From assembly GCA_019120295.1 (NCBI GenBank), contig DWVI01000004.1, positions 230,758 through 263,564 of the forward strand: a stretch of DNA of 32,807 bases, given 5' to 3'. This document shows positions 1-7,809 of this stretch, piece by piece; within the stretch, counting starts at the first letter, position 1, and each line of letters begins with the position of its first letter. The notes below the pieces were generated by a model, which did no database searches, was not told the origin of the DNA, and worked only from the letters and a program-made list of their open reading frames with translations. The DNA is from Candidatus Onthoplasma faecipullorum. GTDB taxonomy: Bacteria; Bacillota; Clostridia; Christensenellales; UBA1242. A program made the position numbers and the translations under genes.

Positions 1-302
1 ATAATAGTTGCGCCAGTTTCTAATTGTTCAACTTTAATAGTTTTTGCGTTAAGAGTTTGCAAAGCTGAAATTGGTTCAAAGTTTTGTATGGTTAAACTTT
101 CACCTATTATAGGAACGTCTTCATTTAATTCACCTATGTTCATAACACAACTGCCAAGGTTTATAAAATTCTCACTAGCGGGTGCCATGGTGTAGGCATA
201 ATATTCACCAGAGAAATAATCAAGAAGTGAAAATGAGTTTGTCGTTTTTGCACCACTAATTAAAATTAAAAACATTAAAATAAAAATTAGCAATTTTTTC
301 AT
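1..302 (-). CDS. Secreted protein, N-terminal part (cut by window edge)
   Basis: The gene starts at the ATG at 302-300 and runs off the left edge after about 100 codons, so the C-terminus is not visible. The N-terminus MKKLLIFILMFLILISGA is a typical Sec signal peptide: two lysines, then a long hydrophobic core, with possible signal peptidase I sites after SGA or TNS. There is no Cys near the end of the core, so it is not a lipoprotein. The visible mature part (beginning FSLLDYFSGEYYAYTMAP) is not a family I recognise. No ribosome binding site precedes the ATG; instead a TATAAT lies 7 nt upstream, which predicts a leaderless mRNA. The start is supported by the signal peptide beginning exactly there. 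Confidence 0.7.
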   Translation of the reverse strand, partial: MKKLLIFILMFLILISGAKTTNSFSLLDYFSGEYYAYTMAPASENFINLGSCVMNIGELNEDVPIIGESLTIQNFEPISALQTLNAKTIKVEQLETGATI

Positions 303-309
303 ATGTAAA

Positions 310-340
310 ATTATATTGCCGAAAGTAAAATTTTAATCAA
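310..340 (-). promoter_or_regulatory. Promoter giving a leaderless start for the 1-302 gene
   Basis: On the minus strand a TTGATT (340-335) and a TATAAT (315-310) are 19 nt apart. Only 7 nt separate the -10 hexamer from the ATG at 302, so transcription would begin at or next to the A of the start codon. No GGAGG-like sequence fits in between. Confidence 0.5.
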
Positions 341-461
341 AAAATAATAAAAAAATTGAAAAATAATATATTTTTTTGTAAATTTTTAAAATTTTTTCAT
401 AAAATTAAATAAATTGAAATATTTTAAAGTTTATTTATTATTATCAGTTTTTTTAAAATAT

Positions 462-1421
462 TTATACGCCAAAAACATTGTATAGATATAAATAAGAAAG
501 AATGGTATCACTAGTTTTACAATAATTTTTTATTTTTTCAACTATTTCTGTTACGTGTTCATTTGAAATCACGTGGTATTTTAAAAATTCAAAAATAGTT
601 TGTTTTGTTTTATCACAGGCTAAATTTAATTTGTTAAAGTTTAGTGTTATTAAATTTTTGAATAATTGATTATTTGCCATGGCATAAAATTTATCAATCA
701 AAGCATAGTTTTCACGCACTGATTTATACACATCAACTAATTCGTATGCTTTGTTTTTTATTGCAGTAATTACAATATTAAATGAAGATATCAAAAGATA
801 GTCGACTAAACATAAATCTTGAAAGTTGATGTTGCATTTCTTTATTATGTCAATATCTATTAAGTCCCAATGGGCGGGTAGTTTTTTTATTTCGTTTAAT
901 ATGTTTTTTTGAGTGATGTCACCAACATTAAAGTCAAATTCAATTTCACTAGTTTGAGTGTATAGTAAATCAAACAAAAAATTATAAAAACGATTAAAAA
1001 GAAAACTAGTGTAGACCGAAACATCTAAACTAGACGTTTTTAAAAACAGTGTACAATCAGTTTGATTTATAGAATTGGTTTCGTTTAAAAAATATGGCAA
1101 AATATATTCGTCGGTTGGCAAATACACACAAAAAAATTCACTAACTCTAATATTGCTTTGCAAAAATGAATTTGTTGAACAAATTATAATTAACATTTTA
1201 TAGCCGTTATAGATTTCGGATAAATCTGCACCAATATTTAAAATGTTAAACACGCAAAATTCTTTAATTTCATTGCTTATTAAGTTAGTTAAAGAATTGG
1301 AAGACGAACTGTCCGTTAACACCATAACCTTTTGAAATTTTGCTTTTTCTTTAACTATTTTTTTAATTTTTTGTGACAACAAAAAATTATCTATTTTATT
1401 ATCAATAATTTCAATATTCAT
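462..1421 (-). CDS. Unrecognised 319-aa cytoplasmic protein
   Basis: An intact 319-codon frame with AT-rich codon use, no signal peptide and no convincing membrane helix. The first 100 residues read like an alternating alpha/beta (Rossmann-type) domain, with strands such as KVMVLTD and KMLIIICSTNS. The second half is probably helical. The order faintly recalls the dehydroquinate synthase / iron alcohol dehydrogenase fold, but the glycine-rich nucleotide motif and metal-binding histidines of that fold are missing, so this is only a guess and would imply a degenerate, non-catalytic member. No Shine-Dalgarno precedes the ATG; a TATAAT at 1441-1436 (minus strand) is 14 nt upstream, giving a leader of a few bases at most. 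Function unknown. Confidence 0.6.
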   Translation of the reverse strand: MNIEIIDNKIDNFLLSQKIKKIVKEKAKFQKVMVLTDSSSSNSLTNLISNEIKEFCVFNILNIGADLSEIYNGYKMLIIICSTNSFLQSNIRVSEFFCVYLPTDEYILPYFLNETNSINQTDCTLFLKTSSLDVSVYTSFLFNRFYNFLFDLLYTQTSEIEFDFNVGDITQKNILNEIKKLPAHWDLIDIDIIKKCNINFQDLCLVDYLLISSFNIVITAIKNKAYELVDVYKSVRENYALIDKFYAMANNQLFKNLITLNFNKLNLACDKTKQTIFEFLKYHVISNEHVTEIVEKIKNYCKTSDTILSYLYLYNVFGV

Positions 1422-1516
1422 GTTGTAATTCTAGCATTATAAATTATAAAAATTTTGTAATTTTTTGTTTTTTATTTGAAAAGAATGTTAAATTGTGTCA
1501 AAAACATAAATTTTAC

Positions 1517-1545
1517 TTTACTTTTGAAATTTTTTTATATAAAAT
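1517..1545 (+). promoter_or_regulatory. Possible promoter of acpP
   Basis: A TAAAAT (1540-1545) lies in a TATATAAAAT run, with a weak TTTACT (1517-1522) 17 nt upstream. It would give a leader of about 10 nt carrying the strong AGGAGG at 1553-1558. The -35 match is poor. Confidence 0.35.
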
Positions 1546-1562
1546 AAAACATAGGAGGCAAC

Positions 1563-1787
1563 ATGGAACAAGAGATTATTAATCTTATCGCTGAAAAATT
1601 AGGAAAGAAAAAAGAACAAATTAACTTAACTTCAAGGCTTGTTGAAGATTTAGGCGCAGATAGCCTTGACGTTGTGGAACTTATTATGTCGTTTGAAGAC
1701 GAATTTGGTGTAAGTTTACCAGATGAAGACGTTGCAAAACTTAAAACTGTCGGCGATATTATTGAATACATTAAAAAATTGAAATAA
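1563..1787 (+). CDS. acpP: Acyl carrier protein
   Basis: A 74-residue acidic protein with the family's LGADSLD motif; Ser34 is the expected 4'-phosphopantetheine attachment site. It carries growing acyl chains in type II fatty acid synthesis in the cytoplasm. Length and helix pattern (a first helix at residues 2-14, the DSLD at the start of helix II, EDEFG, and a C-terminal helix VGDIIEYIKKL) match bacterial AcpP. The ATG follows an excellent AGGAGG with 4-5 nt spacing. It stands alone between opposing genes, not within a fab operon, and is followed directly by a hairpin terminator. A dedicated carrier for another pathway cannot be excluded because no fab genes are adjacent, but the sequence is the standard housekeeping type. 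Confidence 0.93.
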   Translation: MEQEIINLIAEKLGKKKEQINLTSRLVEDLGADSLDVVELIMSFEDEFGVSLPDEDVAKLKTVGDIIEYIKKLK

Positions 1788-1800
1788 TCAACAAATTAAA

Positions 1801-1827
1801 AAATCACGCAAAATGCGTGATTTTTTT
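1801..1827. terminator. Bidirectional terminator between acpP and tyrS
   Basis: A perfect 10-bp stem (AAATCACGCA at 1801-1810, TGCGTGATTT at 1814-1823) with a 3-nt loop is followed by a T run on the plus strand. An A run upstream becomes a T run on the minus strand, so the hairpin can serve both convergent genes. Confidence 0.85.
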
Positions 1828-1910
1828 GTGCTTTAATATGTTTTTCTTTTAAAATTTTTATTGTAGACATTATATTTTTTGCTAAATTGTTTAAATTTTT
1901 TTGTACGTTT

Positions 1911-3140
1911 TTAGTTTGATTTAATTAGTAAGAAATTCTTTTTACCTTTTTTAAATAGTATGCCGTCTTTTAAGTTTAAAGTTTCAATTTGTATGGTTGG
2001 GTCAAGTATGATTTCGCCATCCATACTAATACCTTTTTGTTCAATTAACCTTCGTGCTTCACCTTTACTTGAAACAAATTTTGCATTGAATAACAAATCA
2101 AGCACACCGATAGTTGGGGTAGAAATATCCAAATTCACGGTTGGAGCATTAGATTTATCCACACTGTTTGATGCAAATAGGTTGTTACTCATATTTTCTG
2201 CTTCAATAGCGTCCGCTTCACCGCGGATAAATTTTGTAATTTCATAAGCAAGGCGTTTTTTACTTTTAACTATATCAGTTTTAATGAGTTCGCGAACTTC
2301 GTTCATAGGTAGGTCGGTAAACAATGCAAACATCATTTCAACGCATTCGTCCGGTGTTTGATAAATTCCCTGATAAAAGTCGTACGCTGAAATTTTTGTT
2401 TCGTCTATCCAAATGGCTCCCTTTTCGGTTTTACCCATTTTTTTGCCGTCTGGGGTAAGCAAAAGTGGGTTGGTTGCGCCTACCATAACGCGGTTTTTAT
2501 TGTCCAAGTAATTCAACTTGCGACCTAGCGTGCAACCTGCAACTATGTTTCCCCATTGGTCGGCACCACCCCATTGCAAATTACAACCATATTTTTCGTT
2601 CAAATGCACGAAATCATACGCCTGCATCAAAATATAACCCATTTCAAAGAAGGTTAAACCGCCTTCTTGCAATCTCTTAGCGTAGATTTCGTTTGTTATC
2701 ATTTGATTGATAGGGAAGTGAACACCGATATCGCGCATGAAATCAACGTAATCATAACCTTTAAACCAGTCGGCATTATTTACGATTATAGCAGGGTTGT
2801 CCCCATCAAATTTTAAAAATTTACTGTACGCGCGTTTAATTCCTTCAATGTTGTGTTCAAGTTGCTCTTTGGTGAGCATTGGGCGCATATCAGTTTTACC
2901 GGTTGGGTCACCGATTGCTGCGGTTGCACCACCTACTAAAACGATTACTTTGTGCCCAGCCTGTTGAAAACGCCTTAAAATTGTGCATGGCACACAATGC
3001 CCAATGTGCAAACTATCTGCTGTTGGGTCTGTGCCTGTGTAAACTGTAACTTTTCCACCATTTAATAATTTTTTTAATAACTCAACGTCAGTTGATTGGT
3101 ATAATAAATTTCTATCTACAAGTGTTTCAAATAAATTCAT
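1911..3140 (-). CDS. tyrS: Tyrosyl-tRNA synthetase
   Basis: A 409-residue class I aminoacyl-tRNA synthetase that charges tRNA-Tyr in the cytoplasm. Visible motifs are TGTDPTADSLHIGH with HIGH at residues 45-48, the tyrosine-binding stretch QAYDFVHL and GGADQWGN, and a KMSKS-type loop written KMGKT (234-238), close to the KFGKT usual in bacterial TyrS. The last 70 or so residues (LDLLFNAKFVSSKGEARRLI) are the S4-like RNA-binding domain. The start has an AAGGA eight bases upstream. It lies 72 nt downstream of the cvpA-like gene on the same strand and is probably co-transcribed. In many Bacillota tyrS carries a T-box leader; the 72-nt gap is too short for one and none is seen. Confidence 0.96.
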   Translation of the reverse strand: MNLFETLVDRNLLYQSTDVELLKKLLNGGKVTVYTGTDPTADSLHIGHCVPCTILRRFQQAGHKVIVLVGGATAAIGDPTGKTDMRPMLTKEQLEHNIEGIKRAYSKFLKFDGDNPAIIVNNADWFKGYDYVDFMRDIGVHFPINQMITNEIYAKRLQEGGLTFFEMGYILMQAYDFVHLNEKYGCNLQWGGADQWGNIVAGCTLGRKLNYLDNKNRVMVGATNPLLLTPDGKKMGKTEKGAIWIDETKISAYDFYQGIYQTPDECVEMMFALFTDLPMNEVRELIKTDIVKSKKRLAYEITKFIRGEADAIEAENMSNNLFASNSVDKSNAPTVNLDISTPTIGVLDLLFNAKFVSSKGEARRLIEQKGISMDGEIILDPTIQIETLNLKDGILFKKGKKNFLLIKSN

Positions 3141-3212
3141 AAAATTATCCTTAAAAAGTTAGATTTAATATCTGTTTGTAATTTTTAAATAATGTTTTTT
3201 TAAACCTTGGTA

Positions 3213-3989
3213 TCAACGATTATTCCAAAGGTCGTTTACCCATTCTTGAATGGCGTTGCCGTCTATTATATATTTTTCAACAATTTTATCCGTTTGGTTA
3301 TATACAAATTTTTCAATATGGGTGTTATCTTGAATAACAGGAGTGATTGTATTATTCACTGCTGGAATTAGGCTAAGACCTACTAAAATGCAGTTTAAAA
3401 CAACTATCACACAGCCTGCTTTAAGAACTCCGAAAATAAGGCCGAAAACTTTATTTAAACCGCCAAGAATTTTAGTGCGTTCAATATTATCAAATAGCCT
3501 TGACAAAATAGCAACAATAATCTTTAACACAATAAATACAAGCACGCCTGCAATAATAATCATTATAACATGGCCAAGGCTTGCACCAGCAATAGCACCG
3601 ACTGTTTCTTCGCTTGTCATATCAACATTAGTGTTAGAGAAAACCATGCGGATAATTTGCTTTAACACACCGTTTAAACCTTCAATGTTGTTTATACCTT
3701 CAAGTATAGCGTCCTTACTTTCAAAAGATGCGATTGTCTGTGAGAAAAAGTCGTTAGTTGAAGATAAACTCTCAGCAATTTTTCCACCAATTAGTGAAGA
3801 AAAATCATAAATTCCGTTTATCCAACTAGCCACGTATTTAGCGGTAAATATTGCTATAACTAAGCAAACAACCCAACTAAATAGTGATATTAAAGACTTT
3901 AAAAAACCTTTATTGAAACCAATTATTCCGAAAATAACCAGAATTGTAACAAGCACAACGTCTATAATAATTCCAATAGTAGAAGCCAT
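3213..3989 (-). CDS. CvpA family membrane protein
   Basis: A 258-residue polytopic protein. The N-terminus (MASTIGIIIDVVLVTILVIF, then GFNKGFLKSLISLFSW) carries the CvpA family pattern: an Asp in the first helix and a G-x-x-K-G-F loop before the second. Membrane helices are visible at about residues 5-25, 33-50, 135-160 and 180-205, with a soluble loop rich in Ser/Asn between the second and third. Members of the family (CvpA in enterobacteria, YshB in Bacillus) are inner-membrane proteins linked to colicin V export, bile and envelope stress; the molecular activity is not settled. The ATG follows AAAGGAGAG. It is the first gene of a probable cvpA-tyrS unit and is divergent from ftsH. Confidence 0.82.
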   Translation of the reverse strand: MASTIGIIIDVVLVTILVIFGIIGFNKGFLKSLISLFSWVVCLVIAIFTAKYVASWINGIYDFSSLIGGKIAESLSSTNDFFSQTIASFESKDAILEGINNIEGLNGVLKQIIRMVFSNTNVDMTSEETVGAIAGASLGHVIMIIIAGVLVFIVLKIIVAILSRLFDNIERTKILGGLNKVFGLIFGVLKAGCVIVVLNCILVGLSLIPAVNNTITPVIQDNTHIEKFVYNQTDKIVEKYIIDGNAIQEWVNDLWNNR

Positions 3990-4031
3990 AATCTCTCCTT
4001 TGAATACATTTCTAAAATAAGGCCAGAAACA

Positions 4032-4061
4032 TGTATACTTAACAATTTAATTGTAACACAA
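4032..4061 (-). promoter_or_regulatory. Possible promoter of the cvpA-like gene
   Basis: On the minus strand TTGTGT (4061-4056) and TATACA (4037-4032) are 18 nt apart, giving a leader of about 35 nt before the ATG at 3989. Both hexamers are imperfect. Confidence 0.4.
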
Positions 4062-4175
4062 TAAAAATGAAAAGTAAACTTATTGCTAACAAAAATTCAA
4101 TTTATTACATCTAACACTTAATCGACAAATTTCACTAACAAAACAAGAAAAAAGTTGATAAATCATTCAATTTGT

Positions 4176-4204
4176 TTGTTAATAATTTACATTTATGTTA
4201 TAAT
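4176..4204 (+). promoter_or_regulatory. Promoter of ftsH
   Basis: TTGTTA (4176-4181) and a consensus TATAAT (4199-4204) are separated by 17 nt. Transcription would start near 4211, leaving a leader of about 75 nt before the ATG at 4287. A promoter here also argues that translation does not start at the upstream in-frame TTG at 4155. Confidence 0.65.
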
Positions 4205-4286
4205 ATATTCTATTAGCGAGAAACTTGAAACAAGTGAGCGTGTAACTTATAAAAAGTTATTAAAAATAAGACAATGGGAGAAAATA

Positions 4287-6575
4287 ATGGAAAAAAAGAA
4301 AAATTCAATATGGAAATCATTATTATATGTCCTAGCGATTATCCTAGTTGCGTTTTTGATATATTGGGTTGTTGCAAGGCGTGATAATGATAAAGAAATA
4401 TCTTACACTGAATTTCAACAAATGGTGTTAGCAGGTCAGGTGCAAGAAATTGATGTGTATGGCTACACTATTAGAATTAGATTGGTTGACGGTGTTGAAG
4501 AAAACCGTTTCCCAAATGAAGTGGACGCATATTGTTCGTATATGAGCGTAAATGAATTAACCAATTTCATTGACGAATATAACAGAACACTTTATGTTGA
4601 TGCAGACCAAGATGGCGTGTTTGACACAGACGAACAAGGCAATTTGATAATCAAAGACGGTGCTGTTGTGATTAGTGCAAATTATTCATACGAGCCAGAG
4701 TCTATTTGGTCAAGCATAATGCCAATTATCTATATCGTGCTTATCTGCGTGCTTGGATTTATCTTATTTAGGTCAATGTCTGGTAGCAGTAAAGGTTTTG
4801 GTTTTGGAAAAAGTAAAGCAAGGCTTGTTGTTTCTTCAAACGTTAAATTTTCAGACGTTGCAGGTGCAGAAGAAGAAAAGTATGAACTTGAAGAAATTGT
4901 TGAATTTTTGAAAAACCCAACTAGATTTACCGAACTTGGCGCACGTATTCCAAAAGGTGTGTTACTTGTTGGTCAACCTGGTACTGGTAAAACATTGCTT
5001 GCAAAAGCAGTTGCAGGCGAAAGTAAAGTGCCATTCTTCAGCATTTCGGGTTCAGATTTCGTGGAATTGTACGTAGGTGTTGGTGCTAGCCGTGTTAGAG
5101 ATTTATTTGATAATGCCAAGGCAAACGCACCTTGTATCGTGTTTATAGACGAAATTGATGCGGTAGGTCGTCAACGTGGCGCAGGTATGGGTGGCGGTAA
5201 CGACGAACGCGAACAAACCTTAAACCAACTTTTGGTTGAAATGGACGGTTTTGAAACTAATAGCGGTATCATTGTGCTTGCCGCAACAAACAGAGCAGAC
5301 ATTTTGGACCCGGCGCTCACTCGTCCTGGCAGGTTCGATAGGCAAATTTATGTTCATCTTCCAGATGTTAAAGGTAGAGAAGATATAATAAAGGTTCATA
5401 TTAGAAACAAACCGCTAAGCGAAGATGTTGATATTAAACGTATTGCAAGGCTTACAAGTGGGCTCGCTGGTGCAGATATTGAAAACGTGTTAAATGAAGC
5501 AGCGCTTCTCACTGCACGTGATAACCGTTATAAAATCACTATGGTTGATATTCAAGAAGGATTAAACAAGGTTTTAATGGGACCTAAAAAACTTTCACGT
5601 GTTATAACAGAGCAGGATAAAAAAATAACTGCTATTCACGAAGCAGGTCATGCCATTGTTGCACAAGCGCTTCCAAATTGTGATAATGTGCAAGAAATTT
5701 CAATTATTCCACGTGGTAATGCGGGTGGTTACACATTGACATTTGACGAAAAAGACCGCTCTCACATGACAAAACAAAAACTTTTAGACTCAATCACCAT
5801 GATGCTTGGTGGTAGAGCGTCCGAAGAGTTGATGCTAGAAGATATCACAACTGGCGCTTCTAACGACATTGAACGTGCAACCAACGTTGCAAGAAAAATG
5901 GTCTCTGAATGGGGCATGAGTGATAAAATTGGCTTGTTTAGTGTGGGCGAAGGCGAAGAAATTTTCGTAGGTAGAGATTATCAAAGAAAGGTTGCATATA
6001 GCCAAGAAGTTGCAAAACTTATTGACGACGAAGCTAAAAAGATAATTGATTTAGCGCACGAACGTGCAATTAAAATTTTAACAGAGAAAAAAGATGTTAT
6101 AGAAAAAATACATCAAATTTTGTTAAACAAAGAAACGATTTACAAAGAAGAATTTGAAATGCTTTACAATGGCGCAAGCGTGGAAGATGTGGAAAACGCG
6201 ATTGATAAAAAAGAAGAAGAAAAGCGTGTTTACCAAGAAAAAGCAAAACGTGAAGCCATTGAAGAAAAGAAAATGCGCGATTTAACTAGCCGAATTAAAA
6301 ATGCGGAAGCACTATGTAGGGCTGGTGTTATAACTAAGCAAGAAATGGAAAACATTAAATCAGAAGCAGAAAAAGAATTGAACGCATTGAAAAAGCAAAT
6401 CGAAGAAATTGATAAAAAAATAGGAAATGCTAGCGCTCAAACAAATGAAGGCGATAGTGCCGAGAAAGTAGAAGACAATTCAATTCCAAGCGAAAAAGAA
6501 CAAACTGACAAGAAAACAGACGACGAAGATAATTTACCGGCAAACGACAAACCAAACGGAAATAACGGAAATTAG
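4287..6575 (+). CDS. ftsH: ATP-dependent zinc metalloprotease FtsH
   Basis: A membrane-anchored AAA+ protease that degrades misfolded membrane proteins and selected regulators. I start it at the ATG with GGGAG 6 nt upstream (762 aa); the frame stays open upstream to a TTG at 4155, but that lies before the promoter. Order of parts: membrane helix at about 9-29, an outer domain at 30-150, a second helix at 150-170, Walker A GQPGTGKT (229-236), pore loop YVGVG, Walker [12 protein letters not shown], second region of homology up to RPGRFDRQ, and zinc site HEAGH (His451, Glu452, His455) with a later Asp in [11 protein letters not shown]. The outer domain contains a textbook EF-hand-type loop (residues 105-116). 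The C-terminus extends well past the usual end as coiled coil plus an acidic Asn/Glu/Lys tail, which explains the above-average length. Confidence 0.96.
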   Translation: MEKKKNSIWKSLLYVLAIILVAFLIYWVVARRDNDKEISYTEFQQMVLAGQVQEIDVYGYTIRIRLVDGVEENRFPNEVDAYCSYMSVNELTNFIDEYNRTLYVDADQDGVFDTDEQGNLIIKDGAVVISANYSYEPESIWSSIMPIIYIVLICVLGFILFRSMSGSSKGFGFGKSKARLVVSSNVKFSDVAGAEEEKYELEEIVEFLKNPTRFTELGARIPKGVLLVGQPGTGKTLLAKAVAGESKVPFFSISGSDFVELYVGVGASRVRDLFDNAKANAPCIVFIDEIDAVGRQRGAGMGGGNDEREQTLNQLLVEMDGFETNSGIIVLAATNRADILDPALTRPGRFDRQIYVHLPDVKGREDIIKVHIRNKPLSEDVDIKRIARLTSGLAGADIENVLNEAALLTARDNRYKITMVDIQEGLNKVLMGPKKLSRVITEQDKKITAIHEAGHAIVAQALPNCDNVQEISIIPRGNAGGYTLTFDEKDRSHMTKQKLLDSITMMLGGRASEELMLEDITTGASNDIERATNVARKMVSEWGMSDKIGLFSVGEGEEIFVGRDYQRKVAYSQEVAKLIDDEAKKIIDLAHERAIKILTEKKDVIEKIHQILLNKETIYKEEFEMLYNGASVEDVENAIDKKEEEKRVYQEKAKREAIEEKKMRDLTSRIKNAEALCRAGVITKQEMENIKSEAEKELNALKKQIEEIDKKIGNASAQTNEGDSAEKVEDNSIPSEKEQTDKKTDDEDNLPANDKPNGNNGN

Positions 6576-6589
6576 TAGCGTTGTTTTGC

Positions 6590-6618
6590 TTGATTTTATT
6601 TAAAATATGTTGTATGAT
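6590..6618 (+). promoter_or_regulatory. Promoter of the 6648 gene
   Basis: TTGATT (6590-6595) and TATGAT (6613-6618) lie 17 nt apart, just after the ftsH stop. The leader would be about 24 nt and holds AAGGAG. No terminator hairpin is seen between ftsH and this gene, so read-through is also possible. Confidence 0.55.
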
Positions 6619-6647
6619 TAAGTGTATTTAACTAAAAAGGAGATATT

Positions 6648-7226
6648 ATGCAAAAAAGAATTTGGGCAATAGTCAGCCTTTCAATTATTGGAATACTAAT
6701 CATTGCCACTATCATAATGGCAAATGTTGATGTAAATTATAAAATTAACTGTGCTAATCCAGATATCATGTGGGTTCAACATGCAAGCGGAAACCAAGTG
6801 AGAGTTGAAGGCGACGAGTATGACGAAATCTTAAATTATATAAACAATGCAAGTAAAGAAAGTAGTTTAACAGCGCTATTTGGTGGTAGAATTAACGATA
6901 CCGCAACAGTTACTTCTAATGGTTCAACCGCAACGTCTATTCCATCAACCACTAATTATTATGTAATTTTTGAATACAATAATCCACAAAAATTGATGGT
7001 GGGTAACGATAGTTATAAAGATGGTGACGGCAACGAATATTATTATAGAGAGTTGGTTTTCACAGTAAATCCAAGTGAAGAAAGTGGTCAAGTTAGAGTT
7101 TACATCAAACCTTTCTATAACTCTAATGGTGACGCTGAAATCATTGAGACTTATACTAGATATTACACAGTTACAGCAGATTTTAGCGGACTATATAACT
7201 ACTTGCAAGATAGCAATATAGCATAG
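6648..7226 (+). CDS. Membrane-anchored extracytoplasmic hypothetical protein
   Basis: 192 residues. A short basic N-terminus (MQKR) is followed by one hydrophobic helix (about 5-26) that is more likely a membrane anchor than a cleaved signal, since no good cleavage site follows. The remaining residues form a polar, Asn/Ser/Thr/Tyr-rich outer domain that looks beta-rich (e.g. YYVIFEYNNPQKLMV, QVRVYIKPFY). There are no visible catalytic motifs and only one Cys. The start follows AAGGAG with good spacing. It sits directly downstream of ftsH with its own promoter and a strong terminator after it, so it is probably monocistronic. I do not recognise the family. Confidence 0.75.
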   Translation: MQKRIWAIVSLSIIGILIIATIIMANVDVNYKINCANPDIMWVQHASGNQVRVEGDEYDEILNYINNASKESSLTALFGGRINDTATVTSNGSTATSIPSTTNYYVIFEYNNPQKLMVGNDSYKDGDGNEYYYRELVFTVNPSEESGQVRVYIKPFYNSNGDAEIIETYTRYYTVTADFSGLYNYLQDSNIA

Positions 7227-7234
7227 TTTAAATT

Positions 7235-7266
7235 AAAAAACGCCTACGAAAAATTAGGCGTTTTTT
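7235..7266 (+). terminator. Terminator after the 6648 gene
   Basis: Stem AAAAAACGCCTA (7235-7246) pairs with TAGGCGTTTTTT (7255-7266) around an 8-nt loop, ending in a T run. Confidence 0.85.
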
Positions 7267-7359
7267 GTTTGAAAATTTAAATGAAATTCTTTAAATTTAT
7301 TGAGCCGATTTTTTATTGATTTTTGTTAAACATTTTTTGTTCAATTGAATAATATGTAG

Positions 7360-7379
7360 TAGGCAAGTTATCTTGCCTA
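7360..7379 (+). promoter_or_regulatory. Leader hairpin directly upstream of the Cys-rich ORF
   Basis: TAGGCAAG (7360-7367) pairs perfectly with CTTGCCTA (7372-7379) over a TTAT loop. It ends 4 nt before the AAAGGA ribosome binding site (about 7384-7388) of the ORF starting at 7393. A -10-like TAATAT at 7350-7355 would put the hairpin at the very 5' end of the mRNA, where such structures often protect transcripts. The hairpin is seen; the role is inferred. Confidence 0.55.
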
Positions 7380-7392
7380 TAAAAGGAACAAA

Positions 7393-7653
7393 ATGGTTTA
7401 CGATTATACTAATGAAATCAACGCTCAAAACCTTTCAGGACGCACCGGTCTTAGATGGGAATTCATTGAAAGGAGTGAACGTAGATGTTGTAAAAGCAGA
7501 AACTTTCCAAGAAGAGATTTTTGCAATTGTAGAAAACCACAATGCGATAAGCCAAATTGTGGAAAACCACAATGCAAATGTCCAAAATTTTGCTGGTCAT
7601 GTTGCCCTTGGGGATTATTAGTTATAACTACAATTTGTAGATGTTGTAAATAA
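7393..7653 (+). CDS. Small cysteine-rich protein (86 aa)
   Basis: The frame starts at an ATG 4-6 nt after AAAGGA and ends 40 nt before a terminator. The N-terminal 32 residues are ordinary; the C-terminal 55 hold 14 Cys in pairs and C-x-C spacings, with three K-P-[QN]-C units (RKPQC, DKPNC, GKPQC) and a CWSCCPWG stretch. This pattern suggests metal binding (metallothionein-like) or a disulfide-linked structural protein such as a spore-coat type component; neither can be proved from sequence. A 30-nt DNA repeat (7526-7545 and 7556-7575) underlies the peptide repeat. The overlapping +1 frame (about 7412-7621) is also open and reads as a 10-residue repeat IVENHNA; I prefer this frame because of the ribosome binding site and start codon, but the choice is not certain. 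Confidence 0.55.
   Translation: MVYDYTNEINAQNLSGRTGLRWEFIERSERRCCKSRNFPRRDFCNCRKPQCDKPNCGKPQCKCPKFCWSCCPWGLLVITTICRCCK
7526..7575 (+). repeat. Two-copy 30-nt repeat containing a hairpin
   Basis: ATTGTAGAAAACCACAATGC (7526-7545) recurs with one change at 7556-7575, 30 nt apart. The second copy forms a 7-bp stem (ATTGTGG/CCACAAT) with an AAAA loop; the first copy forms the same hairpin with one mismatch. Because the period is a multiple of three, it yields a 10-residue peptide repeat in either reading frame. Confidence 0.8.
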
Positions 7654-7692
7654 TCTTTAAATTATTTGCAAAATTACTAATAATCCTTATAA

Positions 7693-7719
7693 AAAAATGA
7701 GCGTCTAACGCTCATTTTT
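7693..7719. terminator. Bidirectional terminator between the Cys-rich ORF and fucO
   Basis: ATGAGCGT (7697-7704) pairs with ACGCTCAT (7708-7715) over a 3-nt loop, flanked by an A run and a T run, so it can act for both convergent genes. Confidence 0.85.
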
Positions 7720-7809
7720 GTTTTAATGTATTTGTATGAATATCCACAATCAAATGTGGCATTTATGTATTAATATAAAATTTAAAGAATGTAATTTTAA
7801 TACTACAAT

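Noticed and set aside
1535..1771. 78-codon frame antisense to acpP
   Set aside because: Complete overlap with a confident conserved gene and no start signals.
3141..3212. T-box riboswitch ahead of tyrS
   Set aside because: The gap is only 72 nt and lacks the T-box consensus and antiterminator.
4155..4286. Upstream TTG extension of ftsH by 44 codons
   Set aside because: The extension lies over a good promoter (4176-4204) and has no ribosome binding site; the ATG at 4287 has GGGAG and begins a typical FtsH N-terminus.
7526..7575. CRISPR-like repeat
   Set aside because: Only two copies with a 10-nt gap inside an open reading frame; no array and no cas genes.
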